Source: Artocarpus heterophyllus (lineage: Eukaryota; Streptophyta; Magnoliopsida; Rosales; Moraceae). From it: 64,000 bases of DNA. Position numbers and translations under genes: made by a program. The stretch is taken from the NCBI GenBank assembly GCA_025403435.1, contig CM046341.1, positions 24,143,725 through 24,207,724 on the forward strand. Direction: 5' to 3'. The notes beneath the pieces were generated by a model. The model was not told the DNA's origin and did not search any database. It saw nothing but the letters and a program-made list of their open reading frames with translations. Positions 56,829 to 64,000 of this stretch are shown here, piece after piece (within the stretch, counting starts at the first letter, position 1; each line of letters opens with the position of its first letter).

Positions 56829-58840
56829 TGTTGGAAAAAACGGTGCACAGCAAAATTTTAAAAATTTTACATCAAAGTATTTTCCAAAACACAAATTTGA
56901 TATGCTATATGTATAAATTAACCAGATCTTACTAACCTTTGTATGTCGAAGAACCCTCGTAAAACGTGAAGAGAAGTAACGTTCTAGAAGAGCCTCAACC
57001 AACTGGTCTTCTTTGCTATTCTCTATCCACGACCGGAGTGAGTGTGGGCTCACACGTGTAGCTCTTCCACTAGGTGACTCTCCTTCCAACCAATCGAGAG
57101 AACCCAAAGCAAGTGTTCGTGATTTGTGAACAAAAGCTCTCAGGGAGTTTTTAGATTCTCGCTAGCAGAGTATCACTCTTAATCTCTCAATTGATATGAG
57201 TAACTCTTGAGACTTACTCCCTTTTTATAGAGATTGGTCCTAGGGTCAGTCCTTATTAGATTAGGTCTCAAAAACTCGAAACATAATCAAGTTTGGATCA
57301 ATATCTGATAAGATCCACGTGGAAACGGGTGATCTTATCCTTCGCTGATTGGTAGGCCGAACCACCTAATCAGCAGGCCGAACAGGCCCCCTCGGTAGGC
57401 CGAACTGCCGAATAAAATCTCACAAATCTTTTATTTTCCACCCGAGATTCTATAGGATAAAGTCTCAATTTTAATTCAAATAACCCAATAAAGAAGTTAT
57501 CTGATCAAAACAACTTTATCTAGATATCTCTAAGAAAATAAATCAATTCCTAATAATTCTACAAGTTTATCTTGATCTAATTTTATCCAAAATTAAATCA
57601 ACCAACAAACAGACAAGAATTAACCGATCCTTATAATTCAACAAGTTTATCTTCAATTAATTTTTATCACAAAATTAATTCAACCGATAAACAAACATGA
57701 ATTATTTGATTCTTTCAAATTTTAACCAATCTAATAAATCTGACATAAGTTACCAATTATTGGAAAAGCATGCCGTGTCGTTATAGGATGTTATGAGCTA
57801 GCGAAGGGGACCAAATGAACCTATATAGTTCTAGCTCCCGATAATTATGAAACCCAATATCCTAGATATACATTTCATAATTATCAACTCCAATGCTACT
57901 CCAATAAAAGCTTGGAGCTGCACTCTCGAACTACATAGAATTACGAAGCCCAAATAGTTAAGTCTCCATGATATATCATAGTGTATCGTATCCCTATATG
58001 ATAAACTATAATCAGCTTAAGGACAAGTTCTGTCTTACCTTCCCGATTAGTTTTATCTTACGTTCCATTATCTCACCATCAGAAAACTTACTATCCAATG
58101 ACAGTATACCATTTGGTTACACCTATGTATCCAAATGGTTGAGCGCTTTAATTTTCCAATTACAGGATAACGCATATAAGAGGATACCATTACTCCTAAA
58201 AAGGAGCTATGGATTCCACATCTATGAATAACAGGTCTACACTATCAAGAGTCATGCCTCCAACGTACCGGCATGCATACCACTATTAAGATGTGAGTGT
58301 CACCCTATGGTACATCAAAAGACACAAGCCAAGACAACGGGCCCACTATTCATCTCAGGATTAAGATACAACATAAATGATTGTCTAAAGTGAATTGATT
58401 TGCCGAGATAGAATTATTAATCCAAATCAATTCACTTTATGTCCTGATCCAATACATTGTCACCTATGACAGCGTGCCAATGTTTCTATTCACGGAGTCC
58501 ACCTCCGATGGTCAAGACAAACCATCTCCCAAAAGGGATATAGACAACATAACAATCTTTGCATGAATAAAGTGGCCAACGTTATTCCCTTGATTGCGGA
58601 TCTTATGGTTTAGACCATCACCTTAAGAATCATGTCTTCCGCATAATCCATCCATCATATGCTCAATTCTTAAGGTTTAGACCGACAGTCTTAGACTATT
58701 GTTTGCTTAACATACATTCAACAAATATGAATGTAAAGAGTACAAGATTTGGTATATAAATAATAAATAAATTCTTTATTCATAAAAATGTCTCCAAAAA
58801 CTTATTACATTTTTACTCCTTAGGGTATACATGTCTAACA
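56829..58840 (-). repeat. copia-3 5' LTR
   Basis: 2012 bases; TATA-like CTATAAAAA at 57222-57230; GGCCGA cluster at 57345-57412. Confidence 0.88.
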
Positions 58841-59260
58841 AGGATTCACTACAACAACACCCTCTGGGAAACGATGATGTCTGTGCATTAATTGTGTGCA
58901 TCTCTTTTACAGATTACTGAAAGAGAACTCTTCATCGATCATATTGTAATCAACATGTATGACTACGATATGGTTCTCAGGATGAATTTTCTAAGTAAGT
59001 ATAATGCTTTATTGAATGCTGAAGATGAAAGATGATTCTTCATCCGAAAAGTGAAGAAAGATTCATATTCGTGGTAGAGTCAAGAAGCCAAATATGTTTT
59101 TGTTAGTCATGAAGGCAAGAAAGCTGTTAGCAAGTGGCTGTATAAGTTATTCAACGAACATCATAGATAAAAGTCAAGAAGAAAGACAAAGATTCAAGAT
59201 GTTTCGGAAGTTCAAGAATTTCCAAAGGTAATTTCTGAATGACCTATCAAGCTTATCTCG
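58841..59260 (+). pseudogene. gypsy-1 protease remnant
   Basis: After copia-3 the gypsy pol resumes. ITERELFIDHIVINMYDYDM followed by VLRMNFLSKYNALLNAEDE matches the C-terminal block of gypsy aspartic proteases (YDVILGMDWL type). The active-site DTGA part is not present, so it is lost at or before the copia-3 junction. Confidence 0.7.
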
Positions 59261-60000
59261 AGATAGAGAAATCGAAATTGAGATCGAATTCGCTCCAGTA
59301 CATATTCGATTTCCAAGGCACCGTAAAGAATGTTTCTAGCTGAATCGAAAGGTTGCATTCCCAATTAAAAAAAACGTCTTAGCAAGGGTTTCATTCGACC
59401 AAAACACTCACCATGAGGAGCACCAGTTTTCATTATAAAGAGGAATGATAGTTCCATGAGATTATGCATCCACTATCGAGAGCTGAACAACATGACGATT
59501 AAGAACAAGTACCCATTGCTCAAATTGATGATTTGTTTTAACAACATAAAGGCGTGTCTGTATACTCATAGACAGATTTATGGTCGGGATATCATCAGCT
59601 GAAGATAATTGAAGAAGACATTTTTAAGACAGCCTTTTGGATCGAGATAGGTTAATGAATTTATGGTTATACCTTTGGTTAATCAAATGCACCAATAGCC
59701 TTTATGGACCTAATGAATTGGGTATTCAAAGCTTATCCTGATGAATTTGTTATAGTGTTTATCGATGATATTTTGATGTATTCGAAGAGTCGGGAAGAGT
59801 ATCCTGAGCATTTAAGGATTGTGCTAGAGACCCTAAAGAGACGTAAGATGTATGCAAGGTTTTCTAAGTGTGAGTTTTGGCTTAATAACATATCTTTCTT
59901 GGCTTATATGCATCAAAGGATGGAATAATGGTGGATCATTCTATAGTCGAAGCTGTTTTAAATTAGAGGCAACTAAAGAATGCAAGTAAGATAAGAAGTT
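59200..60000 (+). pseudogene. gypsy-1 reverse transcriptase
   Basis: Blocks in order, with frameshifts: VQEFPKVISE; SKGFIRPKHSPWGAPVF; RLCIHYRELNNMTIKNKYPL; and the 75-codon open piece 59704-59928 with MDLMNWVFKAYPDEFVIVFI, the catalytic DDILMYSK, and ARFSKCEFWLNNISFLAY. The FIDD box keeps both catalytic Asp residues. Stops occur about every 60-100 bases outside the open piece. Confidence 0.88.
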
Positions 60001-60119
60001 TCTTACGATTAGTTAGTTATTTTTAGAAGTTTGCAGAGCATTTCTCTAGGATAGCGATGCTCCTCATGAACCTAATGCACAAAGGAAAGAGTTGAATGGA
60101 CAGATGTATGCGAGAAGGA

Positions 60120-60550
60120 CTTGCATGAATTAAAGAACAAGTTGACTATAATTCTAGTCTTGGTTACTTCAAAAGGGAATGATGGATTTGTGACTTACAT
60201 CGATGCTTCTATGATGGACCTTGGCATTGTATTGATGTAGAATGATAGAGTGATCACTTATGCCCCAAGACAACTAAAGGATTACGAGATGAACTATCCC
60301 ACTCACGACCTCGAGTTGGCAGCTATGGTTTTCGCGCTAAAGATCTAGAGGCACTATTTTATGGAGTCCAATGTAAGACCTTCACCGATTATCAAAGTTT
60401 AAAGTATATCTATACCTAGAAGGACCGAATATAAGGCAGCAGAGATGGTTAGAACTAGTAAAGGAGTTTAATTGTGAAATCTTATATAATCCAAGAAAGA
60501 CAAATTGGATAAGTTGATGCTTTAAGTAGGGAGACTATTGTAGCATTGAT
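60120..60550 (+). pseudogene. gypsy-1 RNase H
   Basis: DGFVTYIDASMMDLGIVLM, then [20 protein letters not shown] and [12 protein letters not shown], end with RQQRWLELVKEFNCEILYNP. This is the standard gypsy RNase H with the YxDAS and the [11 protein letters not shown] acidic residues. Single stops replace Gln and Trp codons. Confidence 0.85.
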
Positions 60551-60699
60551 GCTATTGTAATCGAGGCCTCAACCTCTAAGGAAGGAAATTATGGTCTTCA
60601 ATTTAGAACTTATGGCAGGAAAACTCTCAGCGTTGACTGATGAGATTCAAGTAATCAAAACGAAGATGCCAGTCTAGCAATGATCAAGCGAGAAATAAA

Positions 60700-61800
60700 G
60701 GAAGGAAGATGTGAGGAATTTTGAGTTACTGATGATGGAACATTATGTCTCAAAGATTTCTTACTTGTTTTCAATGTTAACGGTTTAAGGAAAGGATATA
60801 GATTCATGATACTCACTTATTCAATTCAACCAGGTACGACAAAGATGTACAACAAGTTAAGGATCAATTTCTAGTGGTTTGGAGTGAAGCGTGATGTTAC
60901 AAGGTATGTAAAGAAATGTTTAACATGCTAGCAAGTTAAAGCTAAACACCAACTGTCTTGCAGCAAATTACAGTCAATATAGACACCATAATGGGAATAG
61001 AAAGAAATTTCAATGGATTTTGTCACAAGATTGCTAAGAACTATGAATGGATTTGATGCTATTTGGGTAATTATTGATCAACCAACAAAGATGGTACACC
61101 TTATTCCCATCAAAATCAATCACTCTATGAAGCGGGTAGCAGAATTTTATGTCAAAGAAATAGTGAGACTTTATGGAATTTCTAAGCCTATCATTTATGA
61201 TCATGATGGCAAGTTCACATGCAAATTTTGGGAAAGTATACAAACTACAATGGGAACTAGGTTACACTTAAGCTAGCTTTTTCATCCTCAGATTGATGGC
61301 CAAATAGAGAAGATGAATTTGAGTTTAAAGGGTATGCTTCGTGCTTGTACCCTTGATTACAAGACTAGATAGTGTAAAATGTTTTTATTAGCAGAATTTG
61401 GTTATAACAACAGCTATCAGGTGACGATAGGAATGACAGCTTATGAGGCTTTACATGGACGAAAATGTAGATTGCCTTTATGTTGGCGTGAAGCTGGTGA
61501 AAAGAAGATGATGGAAAATGATGACAGCGAAAAGATAGATTTTGTTAACAAGACGATGGAGATGGTAAGTTAATACGTAAAAGAATCGAGACTGCTCAAA
61601 GTCGACAAAAGAGTTATGCCGATAAAAGGAGAAGGCCCTTGGAATTTGCTATAGGTGATTCTGTATTCTTGAAAGTTGCACCAATGAAGGAAGATATGAG
61701 AATCGAAAAAAAGGCAAGCTAAACAAAGGTTATCGAATTTTGTAAAATTGTGAAGTGGATAGGCAAGGTAAGTTATCAATGGAGTTTACTGTCAAAGATG
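60700..61800 (+). pseudogene. gypsy-1 integrase
   Basis: A KRDVTRYVKKCLTC-type zinc-domain remnant (about 60880-60930) is followed by the open piece 61013-61276. It has MDFVTRLLRTMNGFDAIWVI with the first Asp region (VIIDQPTK) and IIYDHDGKFTCKFWES with the second Asp. IDGQIEKMNL carries the Glu, and 61379-61573 continues with FGYNNSYQVTIGMTAYEALH. Stops and a frameshift lie between the pieces. Confidence 0.88.
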
Positions 61801-62075
61801 CCATCCACTCACAATGCATTTTAAGTTTCGATGTTTAAAAAGTATGCCTCAGATCCTATGTGTGTGATAAAGCCGCAGATGATTGAAATATGAGAAGAAC
61901 TCAGTTATGAAGAAAAGCAAGTTGGGATTTTAGATCAGAAAACTAAAACCAAAAGGAATAAAGAGATTCCTTTGATTAAGGTTTTATAGCAAATCACAAG
62001 GTCACAGAAGCTACATGGGAATGTAAAGATGAAATAAGAGCCAAGTATCCGTAACTATTCTAAGTTTCGAGGACG
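61800..62075 (+). pseudogene. gypsy-1 chromodomain-like C-terminus
   Basis: ELSYEEKQVGILDQKTKTKR and NKEIPLIKVL, then a KLHGNVKMK-like stretch, correspond to the plant chromovirus chromodomain (LTYEExPxxILDRKxxxLR, IPLVKVLW, ATWE). The family uses it to target heterochromatin. It is broken by stops. Confidence 0.65.
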
Positions 62076-62083
62076 AAACTCTT

Positions 62084-62098
62084 ATAAGGTGGGGGAAT
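62084..62098 (+). other. polypurine tract of gypsy-1
   Basis: AAGGTGGGGGAATT just before the 3' LTR start TGTAACACC. Confidence 0.8.
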
Positions 62099-64000
62099 TG
62101 TAACACCCGCCATTTTTTATGTAACAGTTAATGATTAATATATAACGATGTTAAGTAATTTTTTTATGATATAATGTTACTGACCATTTTATTTTGAGTA
62201 TGATGACAGGTGACGGCCTCGTGGGATCGATGTGCTAGGGATGTTCATGCCAAAAATGATGATAAGTTTAAAGTATTTATTATTTTTTAAGAATTTTCAA
62301 CTTGCTGTAAACTCATGATCTTTATAATGTTCTAGGATTATATTAATGTATGCATATTTTATATATGCCTATGGTTATATTCTTGATGATGACATGAATT
62401 TATTGCATATTTTCTTATTTTTCTAATATTAATGATGTCATGATAACTGCATGTGTATCAATATTTTTGGGTCATAGAGTAAATATTATTGTAGTGCATA
62501 AAAAATTATATATTTTAATTTTATTATATATATTATATTATATATATATATATTATGTTATAGTCATTAACGGCAATTGCCGTGTAAGAAGAAAAAAAAA
62601 TAAAAGGGAAGTTGAATTAGATTAGGATTAGGGTTTTCTACACTTATCTAATCCCTTCTCTCTCATAGACCTATAAATATACCTCTAAGCCACCAAAGTC
62701 TTTATTCTCTAAATTTCTAGCCAAAGAAAATTTTCTCTCCCTAAAATTTTCTTAGACACACTCTCTTTCTTATCCACATTTTCTTCCTTTCTCTCCCTTA
62801 TTTTCTGCAAACAAATGATTGAAATATTGGGTTTTCACTTAGATAAATTCAAGGGAATTGCAAATAATTGTTTTGGAGGTAAGAAACTCATTCTAGACCA
62901 TTGCTGAAATTTTGTTTCCCTTGTAATCTGACCCCTATAACTTTGATTACAGATTTTCGTTTGCTCTGAAATTTTAGTATGATGTTTATGTATTTGTTAT
63001 GAGACATTCCTCAAAATTTCATGTTATTTTGCACAAAAGTATAGCCCATGTTTAAGGGGCAAACGACCTTTGATTCAAACAAAATTTTACAAAGATATTC
63101 ATGTATATGTTAAGTTATGATCTGAAAAATTTCGTACTTATTTGATGAATATTTTATGAGTTCTTGAATTTTCTTTAAGATAGGTTTTTATGGCTGTTTA
63201 TTTAGTGAATTCGGTACTTCTTGTTTATGTTACCTATTTGTATGGCTAAACAAATTTATTTGCTAATGAGACTTTTTGTGGTGATGTATATATATGTTAT
63301 TAGGTTGTCATAAAAATTTTAGGATTAAAGTAATTTTATTTTAATTATTTGAATTTTGTGATCGTGTCTTGCTCACTGCTTTAGGTAATTAGAGTTTGTT
63401 TGGTCTCTAAATTCTAATCCATGTTTTGAATTGTTGAAAATTTATTTGAAGCTAATTTTTGGATATATTATAGTTTTGGTGTATTGTGTTAGTATTAGAA
63501 TTATTATTATCACCACAAAGATTCTTTTTTGTCTGTATTTCATGTCAATTAGTGATTGAAAAGAGTTGATGATTTGGTTGTTTTGATTATTTTCTCATTA
63601 AACCCTAGATTGGAGATATCATATATTTTCATATTTTATTATGTATATCTTTACAGGTATATATTTATTATCAATTGGTATCATGTTAATTATGTGTTTA
63701 TAATTTTAATTGAGGTTTTATTGGCTTATTAATTGGTATTGAATTTTTTTGATGCCTTAAGTCTGCTTTTCATACAAACATTTGATAGCTGCTGTGTTTC
63801 AGTAATTTTTGATATGTATTGCTCTGTTTATATTTTTCTCAAATACTAGATATCTTAGGCTTTTGTTTGGCTTTTGAATCGCTTGAATCAGAGTTTTCTT
63901 TAAATAGTTATGATTTTTTGAATTTGACCCTAAAAGCTGTACAGTTTTACACAAACCTAAAATTTAGATTGAATTTCAAGGACTTTTTCTTTAGGTAAAT
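62099..64000 (+). repeat. gypsy-1 3' LTR, cut by window end
   Basis: Homologous to 44794-46700 of the 5' LTR. TATA box at 62672-62681 and TA microsatellite at 62510-62560. The first 150 bases differ from the 5' LTR at fewer than ten positions. Confidence 0.88.

Larger units (their letters stand above)
49368..58840 (-). mobile_element. copia-3: full-length Ty1/copia element
   Basis: 9473 bases, same family as copia-1, with both LTRs, primer-binding site, leader, gag, protease, integrase, RT, RNase H and polypurine tract. It lacks the 7270-type insertion and so shows the uninterrupted structure. It is inserted in gypsy-1 with an imperfect GGGAT/AGGAT duplication. Coding regions carry stops and frameshifts, but the longest frame (53480-54538) spans 352 codons. 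Confidence 0.9.
44794..64000 (+). mobile_element. gypsy-1: chromovirus Ty3/gypsy element, nested and cut by the window end
   Basis: The 5' LTR is 44794-48136 and the internal region 48137-62098, split by copia-3; the 3' LTR starts at 62099 and leaves the window. Pol is in gypsy order (protease, RT, RNase H, integrase) and ends in a chromodomain-like block, so it is a chromovirus, probably Tekay/Del-like. No gag is recognisable in the 1.2 kb between leader and copia-3. The LTR pair is similar over the compared 1.9 kb apart from small indels, such as one near 63030 corresponding to 45700-45780. Confidence 0.85.

Noticed and set aside
58841..62080. Endogenous pararetrovirus
   Set aside because: The pol has integrase and a chromodomain-like end between LTRs, with no movement-protein or coat-protein region; this is a gypsy chromovirus.

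Overview
The window is plant nuclear DNA: AT-rich, full of nested LTR retrotransposons, with GT-AG introns and one recognisable host gene. That gene encodes an aldo-keto reductase of the plant PCNT115/ATB2 type. The repeat families (Ty1/copia, SIRE-like copia, chromovirus Ty3/gypsy, CACTA, LINE, small MITE-like elements) suit a flowering plant, most likely a dicot; I cannot name the species. I see no rRNA gene, tRNA gene or CRISPR array. tRNA-derived sequence occurs only as primer-binding sites complementary to initiator tRNA-Met.

Layout. 1-1880: debris of a gypsy gag and a LINE reverse transcriptase, both on the minus strand. 1881-3330: left end of a CACTA transposon inserted in the LINE. 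3331-23462: a plus-strand copia element (copia-2) inserted in the CACTA element and lost before its RT domain. Inside it lie a nearly full-length minus-strand copia element (copia-1, 3830-15606, TSD TGATG), which itself carries a 2.1 kb TG...CA insertion (7270-9395, TSD CACTC), and a 2.45 kb minus-strand gypsy solo LTR (17437-19888). 23463-32170: a gypsy LTR remnant, then the 3' end of a SIRE-like copia element (env-like ORF, purine-rich 3'UTR, 3' LTR). The SIRE part is split by a 4.65 kb gypsy solo LTR (25621-30267, perfect TSD GGAAA). 32171-34150: LTR-like and MITE-like remnants.

34213-36844 (minus): the intact five-exon aldo-keto reductase gene, 345 codons, all four introns GT-AG. 37000-39640: MITE-like elements, a tandem repeat and a second CACTA terminus. 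39640-42740: an internally deleted copia copy (copia-4). 42741-43330: a foldback inverted repeat. 43331-44793: the start of another gypsy LTR. 44794-64000: a plus-strand chromovirus gypsy element without a recognisable gag, interrupted by a full-length minus-strand copia element (copia-3, 49368-58840); its 3' LTR runs off the window.

All retroelement coding regions are broken by stops and frameshifts, so no autonomous element is predicted. The features most worth following are RNA- or DNA-structure signals inside the retroelements. (1) Gypsy LTRs of different families carry a candidate intron whose two ends contain mutually complementary motifs with compensatory changes, plus a GAAA-loop hairpin near the acceptor. 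(2) The long copia leaders contain four regularly placed CCTAGG palindromes, kept in four diverged copies. (3) GC-rich GGCCGA palindromes occur in both LTRs and leaders. (4) Copia-1 and copia-3 share an amber codon at the same integrase position although they are independent insertions.
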